From Bdellovibrionaceae bacterium UBA6776 (GTDB lineage Bacteria > Bdellovibrionota > Bdellovibrionia > Bdellovibrionales > UBA1609): a stretch of DNA of 64,000 nucleotides. The stretch is from contig DKGG01000039.1 of assembly GCA_002453155.1 (NCBI GenBank), positions 133,731-197,730 on the forward strand, written 5' to 3'. Both the position numbers and the translations under genes were made by a program. The notes beneath the pieces are model-generated. The model was not told the origin of the DNA and made no database searches. It saw only the letters and a list, made by a program, of their open reading frames with translations. This document shows, piece after piece, positions 54,723 to 62,641 of this stretch (the first letter of the stretch is position 1; each line of letters opens with the position of its first letter).

Positions 54723-55586
54723 ATGGTTAACTATGATTATAAGTCAGAGAATTCTAGTTCTCAACATTCTTCAACAATAGATAAGAGTTTCATGAGAAGA
54801 CGAGGGAGTGCCATTGAGTTCTATCTTGAACTTGGGCTTCCTCTTTTCGCACTAAGGAAAAAAGGCAAAAATCCGGCAACAAGTCACGGTTTTAAGGACG
54901 CTACTCTTGATAAGAAAATTCTAGATAAGCAGTTTCAAAGACATCCCGAAGGAAACCTTGGAGGGAGGACTGGAGGAAATATCTTTGTCCTCGATTTAGA
55001 TCAAAGATTGGGCCTACCGAGCGTCGAATACACTTTACATGACATTGAAGAGGAGTTTGGAAAGTTACCTGATACACCTTATGTGATGACTGGCGGAGGC
55101 GGCCTTCACTTTTTCTTTTCAAATCCGGACAATCTCGTCCTTCCCGGGAAGCCAGGATTCAGGCCTGGAGTTGATTTCAAAGGGGATGGCGGCTACGTGG
55201 TGCTTCCGCCTTCCATACACCCTTCTGGAAAGAGTTATGAGTGGGATGCTTCTTTTCATATTAGGGATGTCCCCCTTGCTCCTATTCCTCGATGGCTAGC
55301 GCAGTTGGCCCAGAAAGATCGGGAAAGTGCTCCCGCGACCTCCAATACAGAATGGAAGCAGTTGCTCCAGTCCGGGGTGGGAAATGGGTGTCGGAATGTT
55401 TCGCTTACTAAGATTGCAGGTCATTTATTCCGGCGATCTGTGGACGATAGTTTAATTGCGGAGATCTTAGCGTCACTGAATAAAACGATTGTGAGCCCTC
55501 CATTGTGTCGGTCTGAGGTGATGTCCATTTTCAAATCCATTCAGCGCAAAGAAATTCAAAGAAAGCTAATCGGGAGGAACAAGTGA
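54723..55586 (+). CDS. Primase-polymerase (AEP) protein
   Basis: About 287 residues from the ATG at 54723, after AAAAGGAG. Archaeo-eukaryotic-primase-like prim-pol domain: ALRKKGKNPATSHGFKDAT, the metal-binding FVLDLD, and VDFKGDGGYVVLPPS. The last third (NGCRNVSLTKIAGHLFRR onward) is a PriCT-type domain. It makes primers for DNA synthesis on the element. The gene overlaps the DUF3987 gene by 4 bp. This pair is typical of satellite and integrative elements with their own replication. Confidence 0.9.
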   Translation: MVNYDYKSENSSSQHSSTIDKSFMRRRGSAIEFYLELGLPLFALRKKGKNPATSHGFKDATLDKKILDKQFQRHPEGNLGGRTGGNIFVLDLDQRLGLPSVEYTLHDIEEEFGKLPDTPYVMTGGGGLHFFFSNPDNLVLPGKPGFRPGVDFKGDGGYVVLPPSIHPSGKSYEWDASFHIRDVPLAPIPRWLAQLAQKDRESAPATSNTEWKQLLQSGVGNGCRNVSLTKIAGHLFRRSVDDSLIAEILASLNKTIVSPPLCRSEVMSIFKSIQRKEIQRKLIGRNK

Positions 55587-56833
55587 AAATCTGTAGTGAA
55601 TTACTAAGCTCTTCAGAGCCCAAATATGAATTTAAGCCAAAACATAGTGATGGATGGCCATCAAAGCTTTCTAAAGAGGCTTTTATAGGTCCAGCAGGTC
55701 GCTTTGTTGACCTTTGCCTTCCGCATACAGAAGCCGATGAGGCAAATCTTCTATTCCATTTCCTAACAGTTGCTGGAAATATCTTTTCGAGAAATGCGTA
55801 TTACGCAGTGTCCTCAGCCCGCTTACAAACGAATCTATTCTGTTTTTTAGTTGGGAAATCTGGAATGGCCAGAAAAGGGACGGGCCTGGAGATGGCTTCC
55901 TACTTTTTTAAGCAGGTTGATCCCGACTGGTGGAAATTCCGCAAAGTTGCCGGTGTGGGGTCGGGTGAAGCTCTCATAGAGGCAGCAAAGGCTAATAAGG
56001 AGGGAGACACCCGAACCCTATGGATAGAAAATGAAGGTGGCCAAGCTCTAGTGATCGCAAATCGAGAAGGAAGCATCCTGAGTATGGTGATTAGACTAGG
56101 AGCTGACGGTGGAGACATTCGTCTTACAGTGCGTAAGAATCCAGTGATTGCCACGGACACTCATATATCTGCTGTATTTCATATCACTCGGGCAGAGTTG
56201 GATACCTTACTTAAAAAGAGAGATATATTTAATGGGGTTGCGAATAGGTTCTTGTGGGCCTGTATTCATAGGTCAAAAGAAGTTCCCTTTCCAGGAATGC
56301 CACCTTTAGAAAAGTCACAGGATTTGATTAGAACTCTAAAGGCATCGGTTAGTTTTGCGAAAAAACAGGGGGAAATGAATTTTTCAGATGGGGCTAGATC
56401 GCTATACGAAGAAGTCTATTCTGATCTTTCAAAGGAGATGCCCGGAATATGGGGAACATTGAGCGCCCGATCAGCTCCCATGGTGATTCGAGTGGCAATG
56501 ATCTATGCACTGTTGGATCAGTCCAAAAAAATCGAAGAGAGCCATTTGAATGCGGCTCTGGCGGTGTGGATATACGTTGAAGAAAGCATTGAGTACCTTT
56601 TTGATGCAGGGACGGGAAATAAAGATGCGGATAAAATATTGAGAGCACTTCGTTTGAATGAAAATGGACTGACTCAGACAGAGGTTTCTAGAAAAGTATT
56701 TAAAGGTAATAAGAAAAGTGAACTTATTGATAAGGCCTTTGAGCTTCTGTTGGAACTTAGACTGGTGAATGCGATTCCTGAGCGGATTCCGGGAAATATC
56801 CGAGGCACAACTCGCTGGATTTTGATTCGTTAA
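55583..56833 (+). CDS. DUF3987 helicase-like protein
   Basis: 416 residues. P-loop near residue 93 in VGKSGMARKGTG, a WIENEGGQAL acidic strand near 155, and HITRAELDTLLKKRD later; these match DUF3987, a family of primase-associated NTPases of mobile elements. The C-terminus is a winged helix (LTQTEVSRKVFKGN). It probably unwinds DNA for the prim-pol coded 4 bp before it. Confidence 0.85.
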   Translation: MKICSELLSSSEPKYEFKPKHSDGWPSKLSKEAFIGPAGRFVDLCLPHTEADEANLLFHFLTVAGNIFSRNAYYAVSSARLQTNLFCFLVGKSGMARKGTGLEMASYFFKQVDPDWWKFRKVAGVGSGEALIEAAKANKEGDTRTLWIENEGGQALVIANREGSILSMVIRLGADGGDIRLTVRKNPVIATDTHISAVFHITRAELDTLLKKRDIFNGVANRFLWACIHRSKEVPFPGMPPLEKSQDLIRTLKASVSFAKKQGEMNFSDGARSLYEEVYSDLSKEMPGIWGTLSARSAPMVIRVAMIYALLDQSKKIEESHLNAALAVWIYVEESIEYLFDAGTGNKDADKILRALRLNENGLTQTEVSRKVFKGNKKSELIDKAFELLLELRLVNAIPERIPGNIRGTTRWILIR

Positions 56834-57222
56834 ATGTTAACAAATGCTAACTTTTAAAAAAAATTTTTGTGTGTAGTTCGTAATCTTGAGGAGGCGTTCT
56901 AGCCTCCTCTTCCATTTAAACTGTTCTGAGGCCAAAATTCTTATATTTCGTAAAATTCGTAAATTTTCCAGAAAAGGTATTTGGATTTTGTCGCATTGGA
57001 TGAGGAGTTTAGAAAACTTTAGAAATCTAAACACGATTCTATAAATGAGAAATGATGACAAATGACGACACTCGGGTCGAAGAATCTGGGGGATGAGAGT
57101 ACGGGCGGGCAAGGGCACCATTGATATCCACGGTCTTATAGCTGCCGAGAAAGGATTTAAATAAAATTTCGAGAATTGCCGATAAGCTTTAGAAATCAGA
57201 GTGACTTAATTTAGAGGGCAAA
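56834..57222. other. Non-coding spacer after the replication genes
   Basis: 389 bp. It starts with AAATGTTAAC-AAATGCTAAC (near-direct repeats), holds a perfect terminator hairpin GAGGAGGC/GCCTCCTC at 56888-56909, and has AT-rich tracts with repeated TTCGTAAA/ATTCGTAAAT. This may be a replication origin, but the repeats are short. No gene or RNA recognised. Confidence 0.5.
56888..56909 (+). terminator. Terminator after the prim-pol/DUF3987 genes
   Basis: Eight-bp perfect GC-rich stem with a six-base loop GTTCTA, followed by TTCC. It separates the replication module from the cargo. Confidence 0.7.
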
Positions 57223-58029
57223 ATGGGAAATGTGCAAAAGGAATGGCTGTACCAAGTGGGCAGCGTGCTAGGGGTTGTGGCCATATTTGCCTGGATCACT
57301 GAGGTGTTCGATATTATTTATTACGAACTGTCATTGATGAGTTCAATTTCGGGATTAATTATCCTTGCTGCTTACTATGTGGTCGGCCGTTTGAGCAGGG
57401 ATGAAGAAAAATTCAATTTCCTTTATGGGTGGAAGGTTTACAAGTCTATGAGGATTGGCTCATCCGAGTCTCATGAAACGAGGATCTACAGGTTTTTGCG
57501 ATTTGCGGCCGTGACCGCAGTCCTGGTGATGCCATTCATGAGGAATGTCCATGAACAGTATTTTGAGGAGTCTGTGATATCCGGGGCATACGGTGTGATC
57601 GCTTTTCTTCTGGTTATTGGGATAGCAGTGGTTTTTTCGGCACAGCTATCTCCTCTTCGATCTGATTACGCAAATTCGGTGGATCAACTTGCAGAGGTGA
57701 TGGGTCAAATCGGTGAGCAGTACGCTGGTTGCAAATACTTCGATGAGCTTAAAAGCGATATTGTTTCAAATCTAGGTCAGCAGAAATTTCTAATATATCT
57801 ATCCAATTTGAAGTGGGAAGAGTATCGAATTAATGGAGCATTTAATTGGGAGTATCTTGCTCTTCACATGATCAAGAGACGACTTGAATCTAAATTCTCG
57901 TTAAGTGGTCGAGGTATTAAGTTATCTGAAGATCAGGAAAAATTTCATATCGAAAGGCTCAAGGTTCGAACGGATCAGTGTATCACGAGGGCGTTTGGCA
58001 ATGAAACGAGCAGAGAAAAGGCTGTATAA
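57223..58029 (+). CDS. Island membrane protein with cytoplasmic C-terminus
   Basis: 268 residues. Four membrane helices in residues 5-155 (LYQVGSVLGVVAIFAWI, ISGLIILAAYYVVG, a third around 95-110 and a fourth near 120-145), then a soluble helical domain of about 120 residues. GAGGG stands before the ATG. No family recognised. Four helices with a helical domain resemble membrane effectors of abortive-infection systems, but that is only layout. The neighbour at 58137 may belong with it. Confidence 0.55.
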   Translation: MGNVQKEWLYQVGSVLGVVAIFAWITEVFDIIYYELSLMSSISGLIILAAYYVVGRLSRDEEKFNFLYGWKVYKSMRIGSSESHETRIYRFLRFAAVTAVLVMPFMRNVHEQYFEESVISGAYGVIAFLLVIGIAVVFSAQLSPLRSDYANSVDQLAEVMGQIGEQYAGCKYFDELKSDIVSNLGQQKFLIYLSNLKWEEYRINGAFNWEYLALHMIKRRLESKFSLSGRGIKLSEDQEKFHIERLKVRTDQCITRAFGNETSREKAV

Positions 58030-58136
58030 GAGAGCAGAGGATAGTTGGAATGTATCCTGCTCAAATAAGTGGCATTTATTCTGTAGTTGAGTTATATTCC
58101 CAAATGTACGGGGAGGGCTTCCATAGGAGGTTCTAC

Positions 58137-58382
58137 ATGTATGAAAACTTCGACTCTGAAGATTTCAAAATGCTCCGGGGTTTGGACACCACAGATCTTC
58201 ACTACTTAAAAGTGTGCCGGAAAATCTTAACTTACCAGGTGGCTGTCCGCTTCGAATTGGCCTTTATTGTAGTTCGCAGCAAGGAAGACGCAGAAGAGCG
58301 TTGGGCCGCCTATGGCACTAAAAAAGAGCTTTTGGATATCTGTGAGAGAAAAATAGCTGAGCTGACGGCAGAGGCAGTGTAA
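58137..58382 (+). CDS. Small island protein, unknown
   Basis: About 81 residues from the ATG at 58137, which has AGGAGG at ideal distance; an in-frame ATG at 58050 without such a site would add 29 residues. Charged, helical, with LHYLKVCRKILTYQVAVRFEL and a C-terminal coiled-coil-like DICERKIAEL. Its 3' end lies 14 bp from the convergent zinc-ribbon gene. Possible accessory of the preceding membrane protein. Confidence 0.5.
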   Translation: MYENFDSEDFKMLRGLDTTDLHYLKVCRKILTYQVAVRFELAFIVVRSKEDAEERWAAYGTKKELLDICERKIAELTAEAV

Positions 58383-58396
58383 GGAGTTAGATTCGG

Positions 58397-59404
58397 TCAC
58401 CTATTTATCACAGCCTCAATTCTCGTTTTCACCTTTTTGTAAAGGTCTTCAGAATCAATCCAAACAATATGATTCAAATGTTTGGTGTCAAAGTGAAGGT
58501 TGTCCGTGTCTCCTTCTTTGACGGTAAGTATTACGACTTTTCCCATTCCCGAGGCATATCCAGCTTCATAATAGACACCCTGATTCTGTCCGGTAAAATC
58601 TGCAATTATAAACGCCGATTGGTTGATTTTCGCAATAATCTCATCTGAGATCCCTCCAACAAATTCTTCTCTGTCGATAGTGGAGGCCTCCCATCCAGTT
58701 TCACTACAGGCTCTTTCTATCGCCGCTTGGATAGGGCCCCTGTCTGGGTTGTTACTGAAACGCATAGCAATAAATGCCTTTTTTGAATGAATGGGTTGGT
58801 TGAATTTTTCAACGGTCTCCCAGCCTTCAGGAGTAATTGAGTATTCAAAATTTGAATTCGACAAATGGTTCTCTGAGTTTGCGAGTCTTCCAAGCGCGGC
58901 GGCCTCCTGAGATCTTATGAAACCACTGTCCATAAGAGCTTTAGTCCAATGATAGAGTTCAGCCCTATCCGCAACACGTAATTTTAAGAAATCACGGCTA
59001 GACAAGCGGACTTTAGAAAAAGGAGCGTCTCTATTTAGTTTTGTAGCAAGGGAAATGAGAATATCTTTTGGCTTGTCCGAATGGGGGATGGGAAGGTCTT
59101 TATAGTCTTCAAAATATTTTGGTATTGAATTTTGTTGGAGGTTATTGGGGAGTCCGATTATGCTGGTTCTCTCTTGACGCCAATAGGGTATCAACCCGCT
59201 TTCATTGGCAAGAATATTCTCCCGTATAGCATGGAGAACGACATTTCTTGTGGTTCTGGCGTCTCTCAAGTCTTCGAATGCGCCGTAACCAATGTAATAC
59301 TGTCCGCAGACTTCACTACAAGTAAAGTGATATAGGCGAGCTATATTTGCAGGTTGGTAGAGCAATGCTTGGGATTTGCAAAAGCAGCATTGGACCTCAT
59401 TCAT
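58397..59404 (-). CDS. Zinc-ribbon/winged-helix protein with NDT-like C-terminal domain
   Basis: 335 residues. Residues 5-35 hold Cys pairs (CCFC...FTCSEVC) that form a small zinc site. The middle (about 130-200) is helical with YSITPEGWETVEKF, like a winged helix. Residues 210-335 match the nucleoside 2-deoxyribosyltransferase-like (TIR-related) fold: KAFIAMRFSNN, a helix, then IADFTGQNQGVYYEAGYA and HFDTKHLNHIVW. In related families this fold cuts N-glycosidic bonds of nucleotides or NAD. The XRE gene overlaps its start by 8 bp. Such a regulator plus effector pair looks like a defence or toxin module. Confidence 0.78.
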   Translation of the reverse strand: MNEVQCCFCKSQALLYQPANIARLYHFTCSEVCGQYYIGYGAFEDLRDARTTRNVVLHAIRENILANESGLIPYWRQERTSIIGLPNNLQQNSIPKYFEDYKDLPIPHSDKPKDILISLATKLNRDAPFSKVRLSSRDFLKLRVADRAELYHWTKALMDSGFIRSQEAAALGRLANSENHLSNSNFEYSITPEGWETVEKFNQPIHSKKAFIAMRFSNNPDRGPIQAAIERACSETGWEASTIDREEFVGGISDEIIAKINQSAFIIADFTGQNQGVYYEAGYASGMGKVVILTVKEGDTDNLHFDTKHLNHIVWIDSEDLYKKVKTRIEAVINR

Positions 59405-59621
59405 TTTGTTTCAACCTTTCTTCAAAAATTTCGATCAATTTGATAACAGGACCGGGTATTTCTCTTTCACCACTTTCCCAATGCGCGACCGCTCCAGGAG
59501 AGACATAGAACTCTTCCGCGAGACCTCGCTGAGATAAGTTTAAGGCTTTTCTGAGCTTGAAGATTCTTTGGGCATCCTTGGAGCGTTTTTGGTCACTTTT
59601 TTTTGCGAATCTTTTTGCCAT
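59397..59621 (-). CDS. XRE-family regulator of the NDT-like gene
   Basis: About 74 residues from the ATG at 59621. One helix-turn-helix of the Xre/Cro type: FKLRKALNLSQRGLAEEFYVS, then PGAVAHWESGEREIPGPV. The overlap with the following gene by 8 bp means coupled translation. Its promoter must lie in the divergent region with the two 16-bp repeats, which are the probable operators. Confidence 0.88.
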   Translation of the reverse strand: MAKRFAKKSDQKRSKDAQRIFKLRKALNLSQRGLAEEFYVSPGAVAHWESGEREIPGPVIKLIEIFEERLKQNE

Positions 59622-59661
59622 TTCAAAAATATAGCTAGCCAAGATTAAAAATACAATTACT

Positions 59662-59713
59662 TACATTGTAAGCATTGACAAATTACGACGCATTGCATAC
59701 ATTGTAAGCATTG
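59662..59713. promoter_or_regulatory. Divergent control region with two operator repeats
   Basis: TACATTGTAAGCATTG occurs at 59662-59677 and 59698-59713, 36 bp apart. The first, part of the near-palindrome CTTACATTGTAAG (59660-59672), reaches the -35 box TTGACA at 59675-59680; the second starts at the -10 box TACATT at 59698-59703, after a 17-bp spacer. The promoter reads rightward, into the gene at 59792. An XRE protein bound here would block it. Confidence 0.75.
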
Positions 59714-59791
59714 GATTCCGGAATCCGATACTCCGAATCAGTTCGGAAAATCGGATTTATTGAATGCTTCAACCTGAACGTCCGAGAATTA

Positions 59792-60139
59792 ATGGTGAAA
59801 AGAAATAAGCCTATGCGTAAAAAAACTGAGTGCCCATTCGCTCAAAATTTGAAGACGGTCTTAAGCGATAGAGGCATAACTCAGAAAGCGGCATCTGAGC
59901 TCGCTGGTGTCACGCCTACGACTCTCAATGATTGGCTAAGTGGCACTCAGCCTTCAGATCCTTTGGCTGTTCAGAAGCTTGCTAGAGCCCTTGGTTGTGA
60001 ATTTGAGTGGCTCTTGACTGGAAGCTCGTCCAGCCTTGATTTAGCAAAGCTCTCTCTGTCTGAACTATTTGATGTAGTTGATGAGCCAAGCTTCTCAGGT
60101 CTCTTTCAAATTGAGGCTAAGCGTCTGAAGCGAAGGTAA
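59792..60139 (+). CDS. XRE-family regulator, second copy
   Basis: About 115 residues from the ATG at 59792; an ATG at 59813 is possible. Helix-turn-helix LKTVLSDRGITQKAASELAG, then VTPTTLNDWLSG; further on a helical C-terminal part. The frame is open up to 59711, which includes the operator repeats, so earlier starts are not used. It is expressed from the promoter with the operators and is followed after 20 bp by a membrane protein gene. Confidence 0.78.
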   Translation: MVKRNKPMRKKTECPFAQNLKTVLSDRGITQKAASELAGVTPTTLNDWLSGTQPSDPLAVQKLARALGCEFEWLLTGSSSSLDLAKLSLSELFDVVDEPSFSGLFQIEAKRLKRR

Positions 60140-60159
60140 AATATTGGAAGGGAGTTAAG

Positions 60160-60543
60160 ATGAAAGTAGCAGATGTCCTCTTGAAGATAGTCTTTACGTC
60201 TTTTGTTCTGGCCGGAGCCTTTTCCTTCGTATTCGGCCTAGTGTTTGTAGGAGCAACGACGGGGATACTTACTCCAGACATGAGTCCAGTTGTTAATAAA
60301 GTCATGATCTATTCTATGTGGGCAATATTTATGGCGGCGATCCCGTGTATATGGAGAAACAATGACTCTACATTAAAATTTAGGTTTTGGGTTTGGGTTG
60401 TTTGCGCAATTGTCGGATGTATCGCGGTGGGCCTTCTTTCGCCAAAGTATCCTCTCATAGGAGCATTGATTGGCATGTTGTTGGCCGACACTCTCATGAG
60501 AAGTGTAGCAAAAAAGAAGGCTTTAGAGTCCGTAAAAAATTAA
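60160..60543 (+). CDS. Small four-helix membrane protein
   Basis: 127 residues with four hydrophobic segments (LLKIVFTSFVLAGAFSFVF, a second near 45-62, a third near 74-92 and a fourth near 95-110) and a short charged tail. No family. It follows the XRE gene by 20 bp and overlaps the reverse-transcriptase gene by 4 bp tail to tail. Could be an effector or anchor controlled by the XRE protein, but there is no sequence evidence. Confidence 0.6.
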   Translation: MKVADVLLKIVFTSFVLAGAFSFVFGLVFVGATTGILTPDMSPVVNKVMIYSMWAIFMAAIPCIWRNNDSTLKFRFWVWVVCAIVGCIAVGLLSPKYPLIGALIGMLLADTLMRSVAKKKALESVKN

Positions 60544-61514
60544 TAGCTGCCTCGTATTCCAATAGATTGACGGCTATAAAATGGCCATCTCTTAGGCTTA
60601 GGTGGACTGATACTAAGTTGCTTAATCTCTTTTCCAAATTTTGCCTTCATTGAAGTTATAAACGTAGGCTCCATATTCAATGCAAAATTTAAATACCCCC
60701 TAAGAGACTCAGCTTGTCGCTCATCTAGACGCCCATGAGAAAAATGATGAAGCATAGATCGAATTTTCCTCTTTTTCTCTCTTCCCAGTGAGACTTTCCC
60801 GTCAGACGTTAAAGTCAGGCCAGTTACCTTCATTCCGTGTTTTTTAGAAGTGAATAGCGACTTATCTCTATTCAGACTCAATTTTAGCGAAGTGTGTTTA
60901 GAAAAATTCGTAATCAAAAATGCTCCTAGAGGCTTTAAAACATTGGGTGATGATGAGGACAAATAAATATCGTCAGCATATCTTGAATATTTAACTCCTT
61001 TAGATCTACAGTAGTCGGCACAAAAAACATCAAATGAATACATTATGCAATTTGAGATCATTGGTGAAGATGGGGCGCCAATCGTAAGAGCCCCTTTTAA
61101 AGTAACGAGTTTAGAGATAGTCTGGATGTCAGATTTTAAAAGATCGATGGAGCCGGAATCTATCAATTTCTCAATCAGCAAATCTATATCCGACTGGAGA
61201 ATGGATTCAAAAAATTTCGTAAAATCAAATCGCGTAAGGTAACTTGCGCCGGCATGGTAACGTGCCAGATCTCCGATCGAAATACCCTTCTTGTAAGAAT
61301 AGACATTTACGTGGACAGGGGCTTTAGAGAAGACCTGCTTTAGAATTTCTCTCTGTATTGCTTTTAACCTTCGTGAAGGATGGTTTATCGTGCGGTAAGA
61401 TCCGTCATATTTCTTTACCCGGTATGAGATATATAAGTAATTTGCTTGTCTTGCGATAGACTGCAAGGTTGAGATTCTCACTCCTAAATTTTTGGCTATC
61501 TCATTAAGTGTCAT
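60540..61514 (-). CDS. Retron reverse transcriptase
   Basis: 324 residues. RT motifs in order: VKKYDGSYRTINHP (RT1), RYHAGASYLTRFDFTKFF with a retron NAxxH-like element, QTIS...GALTIGAPSSPMISN (RT4), the catalytic RYADDIYLSS (YADD) and VTGLTLTSDGKVSLGREKKR, the retron VTG region. Length is normal for retron RTs. It would copy the msd part of the RNA at 62422-62581 into msDNA, with 2'-5' branching. The start overlaps the effector stop by 11 bp, so the pair is coupled. Confidence 0.95.
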   Translation of the reverse strand: MTLNEIAKNLGVRISTLQSIARQANYLYISYRVKKYDGSYRTINHPSRRLKAIQREILKQVFSKAPVHVNVYSYKKGISIGDLARYHAGASYLTRFDFTKFFESILQSDIDLLIEKLIDSGSIDLLKSDIQTISKLVTLKGALTIGAPSSPMISNCIMYSFDVFCADYCRSKGVKYSRYADDIYLSSSSPNVLKPLGAFLITNFSKHTSLKLSLNRDKSLFTSKKHGMKVTGLTLTSDGKVSLGREKKRKIRSMLHHFSHGRLDERQAESLRGYLNFALNMEPTFITSMKAKFGKEIKQLSISPPKPKRWPFYSRQSIGIRGSY

Positions 61515-62412
61515 TGAGTCGCGTCCATTCTTCGTATTTATCGTCTTGGTGTGATTGATAGAATTCTAATATTTCTAAACGCGCTTTTTCCTCATCCAGA
61601 GAATCAATTTCCAAAAGTTCATCTATCTCAAGGTTAGGGAAAAATAAACCGCGTTCAGTTATCCTAATATAGTTACATGAGGAGAGTGTGGCGAGGTGGT
61701 ATGGAAGGTTTTCATAATAGGGTCCATTGCCAAATAATTCAGACATAACCTTAATTAGGTTTGATCTATCGAGAAGTGGAAATATTCTAATTGTTTTTAG
61801 AGTGAGAAACATTTGTTCTTTGAATGAGGCATCTTTATAGAGAAATGGCATATGAAACCTCTTTGTGCGATCCAGCCGATCTTCAATTCTCATTTTCACG
61901 TTGTCGAAGTTCCAACTGTTCTCTTGGCGTACTGTATATATCGTTGTTTGAAACTTGGACTTTTTATCGATCAGATTAACAGGACCAATAGTTATGAAAG
62001 AATCTTTTTGCTTCGATAGGCAATTTACTACTAATGTTTTTTGGTTAACCTCTGGTGAATTTGAAAAATATCCGAGTTCCGCAAAGGAGCCTGGACTCTC
62101 TGGAAAGATAATTACACAGCCGGCAAGTTTTGATAGTTGGTTTTCGAAAGTCGCTATATCTTCCCATTCTGTCACCTGATTCTCTTTTATTTCTCGAGCG
62201 ATATTTTCAGCTAAAATGATCTGATACTTGTCCAAACTTGTTTTGGCATATTCTAAGAATTGAGCTCTCATGGAATCTCTATTGTGAATATTACCGCCGC
62301 AAACCAATAAGATTATTGATCGGGGAGATAGATAGATATGATTTTTAGATATGGCCTTCTTAAAGTTGGCGAGAATTTGAGGGCCTTTGGTCTCCGGATC
62401 GAATAGTGCCAT
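61504..62412 (-). CDS. Retron effector, NDT-like (type II-A, Eco1-like)
   Basis: 302 residues. The first 150 show the nucleoside deoxyribosyltransferase-like domain of the Eco1/Ec86 and St85 effectors: ILLVCGGNIHNRDSMRAQFL, CVIIFPESPGSFAELGYF and SFITIGPVNLID. The later part (about 190-302) is helical with a winged-helix look (CNYIRITERGLFFPNLEIDE). In Eco1 this protein is the toxin held inactive by RT and msDNA. Same order here: RNA, effector, RT. It is the candidate toxic part of the retron. Confidence 0.9.
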   Translation of the reverse strand: MALFDPETKGPQILANFKKAISKNHIYLSPRSIILLVCGGNIHNRDSMRAQFLEYAKTSLDKYQIILAENIAREIKENQVTEWEDIATFENQLSKLAGCVIIFPESPGSFAELGYFSNSPEVNQKTLVVNCLSKQKDSFITIGPVNLIDKKSKFQTTIYTVRQENSWNFDNVKMRIEDRLDRTKRFHMPFLYKDASFKEQMFLTLKTIRIFPLLDRSNLIKVMSELFGNGPYYENLPYHLATLSSCNYIRITERGLFFPNLEIDELLEIDSLDEEKARLEILEFYQSHQDDKYEEWTRLNDT

Positions 62413-62421
62413 AAAAATGTA

Positions 62422-62581
62422 GTCTCATACCCAAGAGGCGGTGATTAATCGAGCCGACAAGCCGTAGGCGCGGGCGGTCGACTTAATCGCCGAACTAGAA
62501 ATTCACAACTCTTATCAGCCTGACGAAACATCCGGCATTGAACCTAATTTCAAATAAAGAAAAAAAGTTCCACTAAGAGAC
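62422..62581 (-). ncRNA. Predicted retron msr-msd RNA
   Basis: Placed by structure. a1 GTCTCTTA (complement of 62574-62581) pairs with a2 TATGAGAC (complement of 62422-62429) at 7 of 8 positions. The next base is G (complement of 62573), the likely branching guanosine, as in Eco1 CTTAG. Then come hairpin 1 at 62540-62570 (GAACTT/AGGTTC), hairpin 2 at 62518-62536 with a GTTTCG loop like that of Eco1, and a long imperfect hairpin at 62437-62492 as msd. The effector gene starts 9 bp after a2. Not tested by folding. Confidence 0.72.
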
Positions 62582-62587
62582 GGACTT

Positions 62588-62616
62588 AGTTTCAAATTGA
62601 TGAGGTCGTTTGTCAA
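62588..62616 (-). promoter_or_regulatory. Candidate promoter of the retron
   Basis: TTGACA at 62611-62616 (minus strand), 17-bp spacer, then GAAACT at 62588-62593, a poor -10. The expected start point falls at about 62581, exactly the 5' end of a1. Confidence 0.5.
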
Positions 62617-62641
62617 ATTTAATGAGTTTAATAAGTATTGC

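Noticed and set aside
57905..58090. 61-codon frame between two island genes
   Set aside because: It overlaps the end of the membrane protein gene in another frame and has no ribosome site.
62437..62492. GC-rich hairpin resembling an integron attC site
   Set aside because: No GTTRRRY/RYYYAAC core pair at its ends and no integron integrase. The position between msr-like hairpins and the effector gene fits the retron msd better.
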